Source: Saccharophagus degradans 2-40 (GTDB lineage: Bacteria > Pseudomonadota > Gammaproteobacteria > Pseudomonadales > Cellvibrionaceae). Taken from it: a DNA stretch of 64,000 bases. The notes beneath the pieces are model-generated. The model was not told the origin of the DNA, did not search any database, and saw nothing but the letters and a program-made list of their open reading frames with translations. Numbering within the stretch: the first letter of the stretch is position 1; every line of letters begins with the position of its first letter. Of this stretch, positions 1 to 9,101 are shown one piece after another. The position numbers and the translations under genes were made by a program. The stretch is from positions 3,341,501-3,405,500 of the forward strand of contig NC_007912.1 in assembly GCF_000013665.1 (NCBI RefSeq), written 5' to 3'.

Positions 1-496
1 CATACAGTAGCATTACACCCCCTACGCTCACCGTTGCTAACAGCATAACAATAAGCGTGTCTTGGAAGGTGATGGTGCTCATATCGTGAAATGCGGGCAA
101 AAAGCCTAGGTAAAACAGTATTGCTTTAGGATTAGCCAGTGTCGTTACAAACCCAACTGTCGCATTGTGGATCGCCCCCGAAGATTGTGCAGCTTGAATA
201 TGCATTGGCTTGGGTTTGCGCAATATTAAGCTCAAGCCAATAAAGAACAAATAGCCAATAGCAAAATAACGCGCCCAATCAAACAAATCCCCAAGCCAGT
301 GCGCCGCTGCCGCCAGCCCATACACGGCGGCCACAATATATACATAATCCCCAAATACGATGCCCAGCACAGTCCAGCCACCCCGCTTAAACCCCGAAGC
401 TAACACCTGCGCCACAACAATAAGCACACCGGTACCGGGAATAGCCGCTAACACAAACATAGCGCCAAGTAGCGCAATAATATTGGCTGTAGTCAC
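1..496 (-). CDS. LysE/RhtB-family amino-acid exporter, partial (C-terminus outside window)
   Basis: I translated this leftward reading frame by hand. It begins with GTG at 496, immediately after an in-frame TAA, with TAAGG about 7 bases upstream as ribosome binding site. The protein is strongly hydrophobic with several membrane segments. It has the family's typical loop around NPKAILFYLGFLP, roughly residue 120. LysE/RhtB proteins are inner-membrane exporters of amino acids or related metabolites; the substrate cannot be told from sequence. The frame is still open at base 1, so the last part of the protein lies outside the window. It diverges from the AraC-type fragment at 529, which suggests a former exporter-regulator pair. 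The family call is solid. Confidence 0.8.
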   Translation of the reverse strand, partial: MTTANIIALLGAMFVLAAIPGTGVLIVVAQVLASGFKRGGWTVLGIVFGDYVYIVAAVYGLAAAAHWLGDLFDWARYFAIGYLFFIGLSLILRKPKPMHIQAAQSSGAIHNATVGFVTTLANPKAILFYLGFLPAFHDMSTITFQDTLIVMLLATVSVGGVMLLY

Positions 497-528
497 TTAA
501 TACCTTATAACAACAAACAGAAATTCAA

Positions 529-858
529 ATGGCCGGCCAGCGAAGGTGGCACATAGCGCTAGTTTACAGGCATTGGCAGTGTTTCGCGCCCTTCAAAGTG
601 GCAGATTTTGTATGCACAGTACCGCAAAGCTTTAGCCGCTTTTTTAAAGGCGCCACCGGGCGTACGTTTGTTTCTTTTGTGAATGAATTGCGTATAGAAG
701 AAGCCTGCAAACAGCTCGCCTCTACCACTAACGACATAATTGATATTGCCTACGAGTGCGGCTACGGCAATCTATCTAATTTCAACCGGCGTTTTAGCCA
801 AATTCAAAAATGTACACCCTGTGAGTACCGCAAAAAACACCTACAACGCCGCGCTTAG
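529..858 (+). pseudogene. AraC-family regulator remnant (DNA-binding domain only)
   Basis: The 109-residue frame carries the second half of an AraC/XylS DNA-binding domain. A first helix-turn-helix region (SFSRFFKGATGRTFVSF) is followed by a well-conserved second one (IIDIAYECGYGNLSNFNRRF). An in-frame TAA lies 21 bases before the ATG, and there is no room for the N-terminal sensing domain before the divergent exporter gene. The first 20 residues look unlike any family sequence. Most likely this is the surviving 3' end of a decayed regulator. A small free-standing DNA-binding protein is the alternative. No clear ribosome binding site precedes the ATG. Confidence 0.55.
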
Positions 859-1062
859 CTAATCCAATGGCTAAGCGCGCCAAACAATAAAACCTGCCAG
901 CCCAATTGTTACATCAAGCCATTAATCCATCGCATTAGTAATAGGTGCCCCAGGGCAATCTAGAATCGCTCTACTTTTCCCAATCCTATTCTCTTTCTCT
1001 CGTCCCGGCTCACCAAGTGGTTTAACCATTTCACCGCTTATTGCTTTACCTTAACCTTTATT

Positions 1063-1072
1063 TGGTAGACAA
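1063..1072. promoter_or_regulatory. Weak match to the locus operator, upstream of the GntR gene
   Basis: TGGTAGACAA matches 8 of 10 positions of the palindrome TTGTATACAA found at the agar-locus promoters and keeps the GT-NN-AC core usual for FadR-type GntR regulators. It sits about 53 bases before the regulator's first start codon, so it could serve autoregulation. As a single degenerate match it could be chance. Confidence 0.35.
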
Positions 1073-1124
1073 TAAAACATTAACAGGGCGCCGCACCATT
1101 ACTGCATTGCACTGCCCCTACTAA

Positions 1125-1745
1125 ATGGATTCCGTCATGTTTGATCAAAACAAAATTGTTACTATAAAAGACCAAATTGCCGACCAAATGCGGTCGGATA
1201 TTATTGCGGGCGAGCTTGCCCCAAATACTAAATTAAACGAGCAGTCGCTTTCTAAACGCTTTGGGGTATCGCGCGGCCCTATCCGTGACGTTTTATTACA
1301 ATTAACCAAAGAAGGCTTGCTTGTTTCTAAAAACAATTGCGGTGTATCGGTTAATAGCGTACTCGACCCCGCTATGCAAACCCTTATGATTCGTATACGA
1401 AGGGAAATAGAAACCCACGCCATTAGCAGTTTAAAAGGCAAGCTAGACGATGCCGACTTTGATGCACTCGACTCCATCCTCAATCGCCTTAAAGATGCTT
1501 TTAAGCAAGAAGATTTTATTGAGGTAACCAAGGCTGATATCGATTTCCATCGCTACTTGGTGTACAAAGCGGGCGGGCAAGAATTAGTAAACCTATGGCA
1601 CCCAATCGTGCTGCGCATGCGAATGAACTATAAGCGTATAACTAACCCTAAAGCGTGTGTTGATGAGCACAAAGCTATTGCTAACGCGTTAAAAGAAGAC
1701 AATATTAAAGCTGCAAAAGAAGCTCTATTAGCCAATATACGCTAA
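1125..1745 (+). CDS. GntR-family transcriptional regulator, FadR/FCD subfamily; probable regulator of the agar locus
   Basis: The N-terminal winged helix-turn-helix (residues about 12-78) includes LSKRFGVSRGPIRDVLLQL and a GVSV wing. The C-terminal helical FCD ligand-binding domain spans about 85-205 and ends with the usual 'EHKAIANALKEDN' type helix. At 206 residues it is a little shorter than most FCD regulators. A second ATG at 1137, with GGA 8 bases upstream, is a plausible alternative start. FCD regulators typically bind sugar acids or other acids and act as repressors on GT-NN-AC palindromes. It lies beside the agar catabolic operon, convergent with aga50D, and such palindromes occur at the locus promoters. 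I therefore infer that it senses an anhydrogalactose-derived acid. The family is certain; the regulon is inference. Confidence 0.85.
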   Translation: MDSVMFDQNKIVTIKDQIADQMRSDIIAGELAPNTKLNEQSLSKRFGVSRGPIRDVLLQLTKEGLLVSKNNCGVSVNSVLDPAMQTLMIRIRREIETHAISSLKGKLDDADFDALDSILNRLKDAFKQEDFIEVTKADIDFHRYLVYKAGGQELVNLWHPIVLRMRMNYKRITNPKACVDEHKAIANALKEDNIKAAKEALLANIR

Positions 1746-1795
1746 TACGTTTTTGCGCGGCTTAAGGCCGCCCCCCTCCATCTATTTATTCCAAA

Positions 1796-1832
1796 CAAAA
1801 AAATACCTGTAGAGCTGCCCCTACAGGTATTT
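1796..1832 (-). terminator. Rho-independent terminator of the aga50D operon
   Basis: A perfect 12-bp stem (1801-1812 with 1821-1832, loop of 8) is preceded on the + strand by an A-rich run. Read leftward this becomes a U tract after the hairpin. It lies 22 bases beyond the aga50D stop codon and between convergent genes, so it may also stop gntR transcripts. Confidence 0.75.
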
Positions 1833-1853
1833 AGCGTTTTACTAAAAAGCTTT

Positions 1854-4214
1854 TTATTTGCTGCCTAGCCTTTCGGTGTATATTTTCGCATTTACTTCTT
1901 TTGCTGCATCCACCATTTCTTGGTACGGCGTGTCGGTAACATCCACAAAACCCACATTGTAGTTTTCACCATCATAAGCTCTGCCCGTTAATGGCGAATC
2001 CATATACTGGAACCAGTGCGCGCCTACGAAGTAGGGGTTATCAATTACCGATTGCATATAATCTTTGTACATTTCACCTCTATCGGCCTGCGACGCAGCG
2101 TGAATTAAACCGGGGTGATACGAACCGTGATCCATAGCACCTATGTGAAACTCACCGATTATACTCGGCTTATCTAGCTCTGCTAAAAAAGCCCACTTCT
2201 GCTTAGGCAAGCCCTCTTTGTAGGAATTATAGCTAACCACATCGGCGTATTTTGCGGCAGCTTTCACTACCTCCATTGGCATTCCCCAATCAGGAAAGCG
2301 TGCGCCTAAATACAAGTGGTTCGGCATGTAATGTTCAACCGCGCCGTGTACCACCTTAAAATATTGGTCCGCATAGGCCGAAAGTAACATTGAGTAATCT
2401 GCGCGCAGAGTATCGGTTACCGGCAGCGCTTTTACATCTACGCCCAAATCAAACTCAGCCCAAGAACTAAGCTTTAACCCCCAGGCATTGTTTAACGCGG
2501 CTATAGTTTTGTATTTGGCTTTAAGCAGCTTACTAAACGCCTGCCTAGTAGGCACACCTTCGCTTGGGCGACCGAGGGTATGAATGGGAATACCGTATTG
2601 CGCCTTATCGGAATCGGGGCGACCGAAGCTTTTTTCGTTATCGATAAATACCCCTACGCACCAAGGGCTATTTTTAATTTCTTCTGAAACCACGCGTGCC
2701 GTTTCCATAGCGCGCACTTTAAATTCTGGGTCGAATACATCTGGCATTGCGCCCCAAAAATCCGCACCGCTAGATACGGTTTTAAAATCCCCTATTACCC
2801 AACCATTCGCGAAAAACGGTATGCGATTGTTGTCGTAATATGCTGGGTCAGTCCAGTTGCCTAGCGAGGTAAAGCCCCAGTTTAGCATTCTGTCTACCGT
2901 TACTTCGCGCCACTTATCCAAGTAAGAACCGGGGTAAGTTTCACCGTATTTACGCTCAAGGTTGGCACTGTAGAAGCTGTAGGCTTCACCGCGTTTCAGT
3001 GGGCCGGAATGCGCAGAGCGACGGTAGTTATAATGATTTGCGAGAGGGTGATCGTAATCTGGCAACCAGTTAAACATTGCCGCTCGTGTTGGCGATGCTA
3101 GGTGGCGCGTAGCAAATGATTTTTCGCTCACTGCCATTAAACCTTTTGAGTCTTCAGGTGTTACATCGTCGGCAGAGCGCTGAGCAACAGTAGCTTGATC
3201 GTAATCGTAACCAGTCATGGTAGATGAATTAGATAGGCGAATAATGTCTAAACCCGTAGCAAAGTAAGGGTACCCTTCTGGGTCTACTAGCATCCATTTA
3301 CCGTTAATTTTTTCTGTGCGAAAGTACCCTGTAGCTTTTAGCTTGGGGCCGGCCAACCAACCGCCAAACTTAGAGCGACTAGGCATTGGCTTGCCATCAA
3401 GCTCGGCCAGTTCCACATCGCGCGCTGCATGCAATTCTTCTAAACTATGGATTTTACCCTTGTAATCAACTTTGGCGTTTTGGCCAAACTCGTCTACCAA
3501 ACCGACAAGGAAGTTTTCATCTTGCGGCGGGTTGGGTTGAATACGAATATTATCGATAATAACTGTTTTATCGTGCATTGCGCTTTGCACACTTAGCGAT
3601 ATTTTAGCAATGCCCGACAAATCTAAATTTTTCACTCCCCACATCCAAACAAACTGCCTATCGTCAGATGTCCATGTAGGCGGGTTAGAACGCAAGCCAG
3701 AGGCGAGGTTTAAATCGTTAACGTCTCCACTATCGGGCACTTCTAAATCGTGACCGCTTAACTTGGCGTAGTACGATTGCATTTTACCCACTGGAATATC
3801 AATACTGCGGGTAAACACGGCGCCATTTTGGTCGGTAACATCTAAATAAAATTGTGTGGAATGATCGCCAACACTGACTATATCGAAATACAAGCTAGCA
3901 GAGGTAAACTCGCTCCAATCCCAAGGCTGCTCTGGCACAATGGCAAGGCCAGTATAACTGTGCTGCTTGGACTGCATCGCCAACTTTAACCCTTTACTCG
4001 GCTCGCCATTTATACCGGTATAGGTTTCTATACTTGCACGCGCATTTAAAAAATGAATATTTGAAGGGACTTGATCGTTTTCAAAATCGAATAACATAAC
4101 GGGCGAAATATTATTTGAGTCTACACCCGATTCAAGCTTACTTGAATTACACGCGCCAATAAAAATTGAAGCGGAAATAACAAAAAGTGGGATAAAAGAG
4201 ATATTTATTTTCAC
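1854..4214 (-). CDS. aga50D: GH50 exo-beta-agarase, lipoprotein (Aga50D)
   Basis: This enzyme releases neoagarobiose from agarose or neoagaro-oligosaccharide ends. The start is taken as GTG at 4214 because GGAGG lies 5 bases upstream; an upstream ATG at 4235 gives a 793-residue frame. The signal peptide ends in the lipobox IGAC with Asn at +2, which predicts an outer-membrane lipoprotein. A beta-sandwich CBM-like region (about 40-240) precedes the (beta/alpha)8 catalytic domain. The acid/base Glu lies in FIDNEKSFG and the nucleophile in IIGEFHIGAMD. In 793-residue numbering they are E534 and E695, the positions I recall for S. degradans Aga50D. It is the last gene of the leftward operon, 224 bases after the aldehyde dehydrogenase, with a structured leader between them. 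Confidence 0.96.
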   Translation of the reverse strand: MKINISFIPLFVISASIFIGACNSSKLESGVDSNNISPVMLFDFENDQVPSNIHFLNARASIETYTGINGEPSKGLKLAMQSKQHSYTGLAIVPEQPWDWSEFTSASLYFDIVSVGDHSTQFYLDVTDQNGAVFTRSIDIPVGKMQSYYAKLSGHDLEVPDSGDVNDLNLASGLRSNPPTWTSDDRQFVWMWGVKNLDLSGIAKISLSVQSAMHDKTVIIDNIRIQPNPPQDENFLVGLVDEFGQNAKVDYKGKIHSLEELHAARDVELAELDGKPMPSRSKFGGWLAGPKLKATGYFRTEKINGKWMLVDPEGYPYFATGLDIIRLSNSSTMTGYDYDQATVAQRSADDVTPEDSKGLMAVSEKSFATRHLASPTRAAMFNWLPDYDHPLANHYNYRRSAHSGPLKRGEAYSFYSANLERKYGETYPGSYLDKWREVTVDRMLNWGFTSLGNWTDPAYYDNNRIPFFANGWVIGDFKTVSSGADFWGAMPDVFDPEFKVRAMETARVVSEEIKNSPWCVGVFIDNEKSFGRPDSDKAQYGIPIHTLGRPSEGVPTRQAFSKLLKAKYKTIAALNNAWGLKLSSWAEFDLGVDVKALPVTDTLRADYSMLLSAYADQYFKVVHGAVEHYMPNHLYLGARFPDWGMPMEVVKAAAKYADVVSYNSYKEGLPKQKWAFLAELDKPSIIGEFHIGAMDHGSYHPGLIHAASQADRGEMYKDYMQSVIDNPYFVGAHWFQYMDSPLTGRAYDGENYNVGFVDVTDTPYQEMVDAAKEVNAKIYTERLGSK

Positions 4215-4322
4215 GAGACCTCCAATTGCACCCATTTATTTTTAAATAATAAGGGCAGCAAATAACTGAATTATTTTCGATATATTTACATGTGCTAAAT
4301 TAAACCTGCCAATATTATTGAC

Positions 4323-4427
4323 TGTGCATCCAAGCCCGCAAACGCCCCTGTAAAGCCAGCTAGCTCTCCCCTACGAGGGGCACCTTGCGCAACTCCCTTT
4401 GCGCTACAGCAAGGTTCGCAATGCACA
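4323..4427 (-). other. Candidate structured RNA in the leader between the aldehyde dehydrogenase gene and aga50D
   Basis: On the minus strand TGTGCAT (4427-4421) can pair with ATGCACA (4329-4323) and close a region of about 105 bases. The region holds at least two internal hairpins: GCGCAA/TTGCGC within CCTT/AAGG arms, and CCCCT-CGT-AGGGG. A multi-branched fold is suggested. No known riboswitch is recognised. It may be an attenuator, a processing site or a dispersed repeat element. Confidence 0.35.
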
Positions 4428-4438
4428 CTGCTGTTATT

Positions 4439-5884
4439 TCATTCAGCAAAATACACTGTCTTCTTCTCTAAGTACTGCTCTAAACCGTAACGACCATCTT
4501 CACCGCCTGCGCCGCTTAGCTTCCAACCGTTGTGGAAGCCTTGGTGCTGCTCACCAATACCGCGGTTAACATACACCTCACCGGCCTCAACCTCGGCAAT
4601 ATATTGATGAATATATTTAAGGTTTTGCGTAAACAAATACGTTGAAAGGCCATACTCACTGTCGTTGGTGTACTCTATAGCCTGCTCAATACTGTTAATT
4701 TTAACTACAGGTAAAATAGGCCCAAACGTTTCTTCGTGCACAAGAATATTACTTTGCTGCACATCACCTAGCAGTGTGGGTTCATACCAGTTGCCACCTT
4801 CAAAGCCAGGCACATGCGCGCGCTTACCGCCATGCAGCAAGGTTGCGCCTTGCTCAATACCCTTCTTAACCAGCGCATCAATATTTTCTATTTCGCTTTG
4901 ATTAACCTTGGGACCCATATCGGTATCGGCAGCCATTGGGTCGCCCACTTTTATTGCTTTCACCTTCTCAAGTAGCTTATCCATAAAAGCGGGGTAAATA
5001 GATTCGTGTACATACAGGCGCTCGGCACAGGTACACACTTGCCCGCAATTGGCATAACGCGTAGTAAATGCCGCCTCTACTGCGCTTTCTAAGTTGGCAT
5101 CTTCCATTACGATAAATGGTGCCTTACCGCCCAGTTCTAGCATTACTGGCGTTAAATGATCGGCACTGGTGCGGTAAATACGCTGCCCAGCAGGGGTGCT
5201 GCCGGTCATGGTTATTAAGCGGGTTATTGGGCTTTCGCACAGGTGCTGCCCAACAACACTGCCACGGCCGTTTACAATATTGAGTACGCCGGCGGGAATA
5301 CCCGCAGCATTAGCTAGCTCGCCTAACGCCAATGTTGCAAGTGGCGTTTCTTGGGTTGGCTTAACCACGATAGCATTGCCTGTAACAAGTGCTGGGCCTA
5401 TTTTTCTGCCCGCCAGTGCTAACGGAAAATTCCAAGCGGTAATTGCCACAACCACACCGCGTGGCACTTTGTGGATATATATTTTTTCGTTGGGGTTATC
5501 GGAAGGTAAAATATCGCCCTCTATAGTAAGCGCGTTATCACACGCGTATTCTATAAACGTTGCTGTGGCTTCTACTTCCATTTGCGCAACAGAAAGTAAT
5601 TTACCCTGCTCGCTCACTAACAGCTTGGCTAAATCATCCGCCGCCGCACGAATATTCGCAGCGAATACACGCAATATTTTTGCGCGCTCTCTGTTCGTTT
5701 TTTTTGCCCACAGCTTTTGAGCTGCGTTGGCTGTATCCAGCGCCAACTGCGCATCCTCTACACATCCTGCGGGAATATCGCCTACCTTTTTACCGGTGCT
5801 TGGGCTTAGCACATCAATAGCGCCATCAGCTTGTGAAGCTATATATTCGCCGTTGATAAAATTTTTCATGTTATGAATTTTCAT
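4439..5884 (-). CDS. NAD(P)-dependent aldehyde dehydrogenase, probable 3,6-anhydro-L-galactose dehydrogenase
   Basis: The protein is an aldehyde dehydrogenase of about 481 residues close in style to E. coli AldA. The general-base Glu lies in [10 protein letters not shown] and the catalytic Cys in [12 protein letters not shown]. The ATG at 5884 is chosen because GGGGAG lies 7 bases upstream. It sits one base after the SDR stop, so translation is probably coupled. The reaction expected from context is oxidation of 3,6-anhydro-L-galactose to 3,6-anhydro-L-galactonate, the first step of the agar monosaccharide pathway described in Vibrio and Postechiella. There is no signal peptide, so it is cytoplasmic. 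The family is certain; the substrate is inferred from operon context. Confidence 0.88.
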   Translation of the reverse strand: MKIHNMKNFINGEYIASQADGAIDVLSPSTGKKVGDIPAGCVEDAQLALDTANAAQKLWAKKTNRERAKILRVFAANIRAAADDLAKLLVSEQGKLLSVAQMEVEATATFIEYACDNALTIEGDILPSDNPNEKIYIHKVPRGVVVAITAWNFPLALAGRKIGPALVTGNAIVVKPTQETPLATLALGELANAAGIPAGVLNIVNGRGSVVGQHLCESPITRLITMTGSTPAGQRIYRTSADHLTPVMLELGGKAPFIVMEDANLESAVEAAFTTRYANCGQVCTCAERLYVHESIYPAFMDKLLEKVKAIKVGDPMAADTDMGPKVNQSEIENIDALVKKGIEQGATLLHGGKRAHVPGFEGGNWYEPTLLGDVQQSNILVHEETFGPILPVVKINSIEQAIEYTNDSEYGLSTYLFTQNLKYIHQYIAEVEAGEVYVNRGIGEQHQGFHNGWKLSGAGGEDGRYGLEQYLEKKTVYFAE

Positions 5885-5885
5885 A

Positions 5886-6662
5886 TTATCTCCCCATCCA
5901 GCCGCCATCGACGACCATCACGCTACCGTTAACATAGCTAGCGGCTTCAGAAGCTAAAAACACCACAGGACCTGCGAAATCTTCTGGCTTACCCCAGCGG
6001 TTTTGTGGAATACGACTCAAAATAGAAGTGGCACGCTCTGGGTCGTCGCGCAACGCTTGTGTGTTATCGGTTGCGATATAACCCGGCGCAATTGCGTTAA
6101 CATTTACACCGCTGCCCGCCCACTCATTTGCCAATGCTTTAGTAAGTTGACCAATTGCCCCCTTACTTGCCGCATAGCCCGGCACTGTAATGCCACCCTG
6201 AAAGGTAAGTAACGAAGCAGTAAAAATCACCTTGCCAGAACCGCGCTTAACCATTTCGCGGCCCAGCTCGCGGCTTAGAATAAATTGCGAGTTAAGGTTT
6301 ACGTTAATAACCTCATCCCACAGGCTGTCGCCATGCTCGGCTGCCGGTGCACGCAATATGGTACCCGCGTTGTTTACAAGAATATCAATAACTGGGTGCG
6401 CCGCTTTTACTTGCTCGATAAAAGTATAGATGGCTTCGCGGCTATTAAAGTCACATTTATATGCGCTAAATTTTCTGCCGGTTGCCTCTACCGCCTTTGC
6501 AACGTCTGAGCCTTCGCTTTCTAGGCTTGCCGACACACCAATTACATCTACGCCAGCTTGTGCCAATGCAACTGCCATTGCTTTACCTATGCCACGCTTA
6601 CAACCTGTAACCAGCGCGACTTTACCTTCCAAATTAAAGCTGTTTAATACTGGGCTAGTCAT
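5886..6662 (-). CDS. KduD-like short-chain dehydrogenase, probable diketo-deoxy-galactonate reductase forming KDG
   Basis: This is a classical SDR of 258 residues. The nucleotide-binding motif is TGCKRGIG (about residues 20-27), followed by NNAG, the catalytic Ser in FTASLLTF and the YAASK active-site pair. It resembles 2-dehydro-3-deoxy-D-gluconate 5-dehydrogenases (KduD, about 253 residues). In the agar pathway I would assign it the reduction of 2,5-diketo-3-deoxygalactonate to 2-keto-3-deoxy-D-gluconate, following the alcohol dehydrogenase encoded just upstream. It is tightly packed, with one base between its ATG and the preceding stop. The substrate is an inference from neighbours. Confidence 0.85.
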   Translation of the reverse strand: MTSPVLNSFNLEGKVALVTGCKRGIGKAMAVALAQAGVDVIGVSASLESEGSDVAKAVEATGRKFSAYKCDFNSREAIYTFIEQVKAAHPVIDILVNNAGTILRAPAAEHGDSLWDEVINVNLNSQFILSRELGREMVKRGSGKVIFTASLLTFQGGITVPGYAASKGAIGQLTKALANEWAGSGVNVNAIAPGYIATDNTQALRDDPERATSILSRIPQNRWGKPEDFAGPVVFLASEAASYVNGSVMVVDGGWMGR

Positions 6663-6663
6663 A

Positions 6664-7680
6664 TTAATTACACTCCACTAACGCTTTCATTCCGGCTGGG
6701 TTGTTATCCATGCTGGCAAATGCGGTACCTATATCGTTCAAACTGGTTACCGAGCTAATAAATGAATCCACATCAATTTTGCCGCTGGCCACAAGCTCAA
6801 TAGCGTGCTCGAAGTCCGCCGATTCGTATACTCGCGCGCCCAGCAGTTCTAGCTCTTTCCAGAAGAACTGAAACAGGTCTACCTGTGGCTTTTGCGAATG
6901 GATTGCCACCATACAAATACGACCACGCACTGCGGCAACTTTGGTCATGGTTTCTACTGCTGCAGCCACGCCAGATACTTCAAATACTGCGTCCGCGCCT
7001 TTACCACCAGTCCACTCTTTTACTACCGCTTCAATATCGTCGGTTACGGGGTTAACGGTTTTAATACCGCGCTCTGCGGCAAACTTTAGGCGCGCTTCGC
7101 TCACCTCAGAAATCATTACCTCTGCGCCAACACTTTTTGCTACTAAGGCTACGAGTTGACCGATTGGGCCACCACCAATAACTAATGCTTTTTCACCCGC
7201 TTGCAAACGCGTGCGCGCTACATCGTGACAGGCAACAGACAGCGGCTCGATTAGTGCACCTTGCTTTAAGCTCACATTGTCTGGCAATGCGTGAAGCGTG
7301 CGCGCTTTAACTGTCCAGTAGCTTTGGAAGGCCCCTGGGCTATCTATGCCCATAAACTTTAGGTTATGGCACACATGAGAATGCCCTGCATTACACGCTG
7401 GGCAATCGCCACAGTAATCTAAAGGCCGAACAACTACGCGGTCGCCTACTGTATAGTCGGTCACCCCTGCGCCTACTTCCACTACCGTACCCGACATTTC
7501 ATGGCCGATAATTTGTGGAATAGAAACACGCTGATCCATAACCCCGTGGTAAATATGCATATCGGTACCGCATATACCAGTGTAACCAACCTGTAGACAC
7601 ACCTCGCCTTCTGCGGGGGGCACTTTAGCGCCATCTACAACGTTAAAACTTTTATTTCCCGCATATTGTGCAGCTTTCAT
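6664..7680 (-). CDS. Zinc-dependent medium-chain alcohol dehydrogenase, probable 2-keto-3-deoxy-L-galactonate 5-dehydrogenase
   Basis: The 338-residue MDR-family enzyme has the catalytic-zinc region around YTGICGTDMHIYHG and the GHEMSG motif. Four structural-zinc cysteines lie in DYCGDCPACNAGHSHVC. A Rossmann motif, GGGPIGQLVALV, follows near residue 170. The ATG at 7680 has AGG 7 bases upstream. Such sugar-alcohol or deoxy-keto-acid dehydrogenases act in the cytoplasm with NAD(P). Placement between the cycloisomerase and KduD-like SDR genes suggests it oxidises C5 of L-KDGal, so that the SDR can re-reduce it with D configuration. The alternative is a generic L-threonine- or sorbitol-type dehydrogenase recruited to another step. 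Confidence 0.85.
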   Translation of the reverse strand: MKAAQYAGNKSFNVVDGAKVPPAEGEVCLQVGYTGICGTDMHIYHGVMDQRVSIPQIIGHEMSGTVVEVGAGVTDYTVGDRVVVRPLDYCGDCPACNAGHSHVCHNLKFMGIDSPGAFQSYWTVKARTLHALPDNVSLKQGALIEPLSVACHDVARTRLQAGEKALVIGGGPIGQLVALVAKSVGAEVMISEVSEARLKFAAERGIKTVNPVTDDIEAVVKEWTGGKGADAVFEVSGVAAAVETMTKVAAVRGRICMVAIHSQKPQVDLFQFFWKELELLGARVYESADFEHAIELVASGKIDVDSFISSVTSLNDIGTAFASMDNNPAGMKALVECN

Positions 7681-7692
7681 GGTGAACCTCGT

Positions 7693-8844
7693 TTAGGATT
7701 TTTTAGCCAAATGGCCACGTAATAATTCATCGACAAACACAACACCCGTGCCTTCTATATCTGGTGCTAGTGCGTAACCGTTTTCCATTGCTAGCGGTTG
7801 TGTTGTGTATTGGTCGATAGGAAAGGAGTGAACTTCTAAATAACCCGCATTGGGCTGAGACGACATAAGTGAAACGTGCAACTCTTGCATGCCGTGACTG
7901 CACACCGGTAAGTTGTGTGCGTTTGCTAAACTTGCAACGTTCAACCAACCAGTAATACCACCAATATTAGAAGCATCGGGCTGCAAAAAACCAAGCTTGG
8001 CTTGTTGCACGGCATAGGTAAATTCGTGAATAGTGTGTAGGTTTTCACCCATAGCTAGGGGTATTGATATTGCTTGAGCGATATCGGCATAGCCTTGGTA
8101 ATCGTCTGGCAATGTTGGCTCTTCAAACCAAGTAATATTTTGGTCTTCTATGGCGTTAGCAAAACGAATGGCTTTTTCTTTGGTCATGGAGTAGTTGGCA
8201 TCCACCATAAATGTGGTATCTTTGCCAATTAACTCTCGCACTGCGCGTACACGCGCAATATCTTCTTTAATATTATCTTTGCCAACTTTAATTTTTACAG
8301 CATTAAAGCCCGCGTCTAAATAACCTTGTATATTGCTTAATAGTTTTTCTTGCGAAAAATTTAAATCTATACCGCCGGCATAGCAGCGTGTTTTATTGCT
8401 TAAACCGCCCGCCACTTTCCACAGGGGTTGCCCCAACAACTTGCAGCGAATATCCCACAATGCAATATCAACCGCTGACTGAGCAAAGCTAACTAAACCA
8501 CCGCGCCCAACATAATGTAAGCGCCAATAAATTTCTTCCCATATGGCTAGAATTTGGGTGGCGTCCCGCCCAACAAGCATAGGCTTAATTTCATCGACTA
8601 ATAGCGAATAGATTGCCGAACCGCCGGACCCACCGGTATAGGTATAACCCACACCTTCTACACCATTTTGGCAAGTGATACGGCTAACTATTAGCTCAAA
8701 ATAGGTATGATCCCCGTGCTTTGCATCAGACAACACTTCAGCTAGCGGAACCTTGTAATGCTCGACTGCTACGGATTTTATTTTAATTGGGTTACCTTGA
8801 GGCAACTCTAATTCCACTATACTTTCCATCAGGCATTTACTCAT
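7693..8844 (-). CDS. Enolase-superfamily enzyme, probable 3,6-anhydro-L-galactonate cycloisomerase
   Basis: This member of the mandelate racemase/muconate lactonizing group shows a Lys base in AVKIKVG. Metal-binding acids lie in [17 protein letters not shown] and MGENLH, and a C-terminal catalytic His lies in [10 protein letters not shown]. Agar degraders use such an enzyme to convert 3,6-anhydro-L-galactonate to 2-keto-3-deoxy-L-galactonate. It is the first gene of the five-gene leftward operon and lies directly behind the predicted promoter/operator at 8867-8894. The start at 8844 lacks a clear Shine-Dalgarno sequence, and the first dozen residues are not conserved-looking, so a start at the internal ATG (MESIVEL) is possible. 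Family call firm; reaction inferred from context. Confidence 0.88.
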   Translation of the reverse strand: MSKCLMESIVELELPQGNPIKIKSVAVEHYKVPLAEVLSDAKHGDHTYFELIVSRITCQNGVEGVGYTYTGGSGGSAIYSLLVDEIKPMLVGRDATQILAIWEEIYWRLHYVGRGGLVSFAQSAVDIALWDIRCKLLGQPLWKVAGGLSNKTRCYAGGIDLNFSQEKLLSNIQGYLDAGFNAVKIKVGKDNIKEDIARVRAVRELIGKDTTFMVDANYSMTKEKAIRFANAIEDQNITWFEEPTLPDDYQGYADIAQAISIPLAMGENLHTIHEFTYAVQQAKLGFLQPDASNIGGITGWLNVASLANAHNLPVCSHGMQELHVSLMSSQPNAGYLEVHSFPIDQYTTQPLAMENGYALAPDIEGTGVVFVDELLRGHLAKKS

Positions 8845-8866
8845 TTATTTTTACAATCTACAACCT

Positions 8867-8894
8867 ATTGTAAATTGTATACAATCATAGTCAA
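8867..8894 (-). promoter_or_regulatory. Sigma-70-like promoter with embedded operator ATTGTATACAAT (catabolic operon)
   Basis: Read leftward, TTGACT (8894-8889) and TACAAT (8872-8867) are separated by 16 bases. The perfect 12-bp palindrome ATTGTATACAAT (8874-8885) fills the spacer. A further inverted pair, ATTGTAA (8867-8873) and TTACAAT (8851-8857), lies alongside. A repressor bound here would block RNA polymerase, and the predicted leader before the ATG at 8844 is short. Confidence 0.7.
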
Positions 8895-9002
8895 GCGCTT
8901 TGTGCCGTTGAGCCCGCGGCCTTCAAACGATTGAGATACAAAAAACAGAAAGTTCGAAACAGATTGGTATAACAAAAGAGGCCCGTTTTGAGCAAAACGA
9001 CA

Positions 9003-9040
9003 CAAAAAGAAAAAAAGCGCTCCAGCTCACACCAGAGCGC
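9003..9040 (-). terminator. Rho-independent terminator of the MFS sugar porter gene
   Basis: Read leftward, GCGCTC (9040-9035) pairs with GAGCGC (9022-9017), followed by a run of seven or more U. It lies about 60 bases after the porter's stop and separates it from the catabolic operon promoter. Confidence 0.75.
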
Positions 9041-9101
9041 CAAAGAGACTGGGCATTGGCTTATGCAAGACCAACACCCAAGGCTTGAACAACAATAAAA
9101 C

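Noticed and set aside
5196..5720. 174-codon open frame opposite the aldehyde dehydrogenase gene
   Set aside because: It is fully antisense to a well-conserved enzyme, has no recognisable domain and no ribosome binding site. Such long antisense frames are common opposite genes with this codon use.
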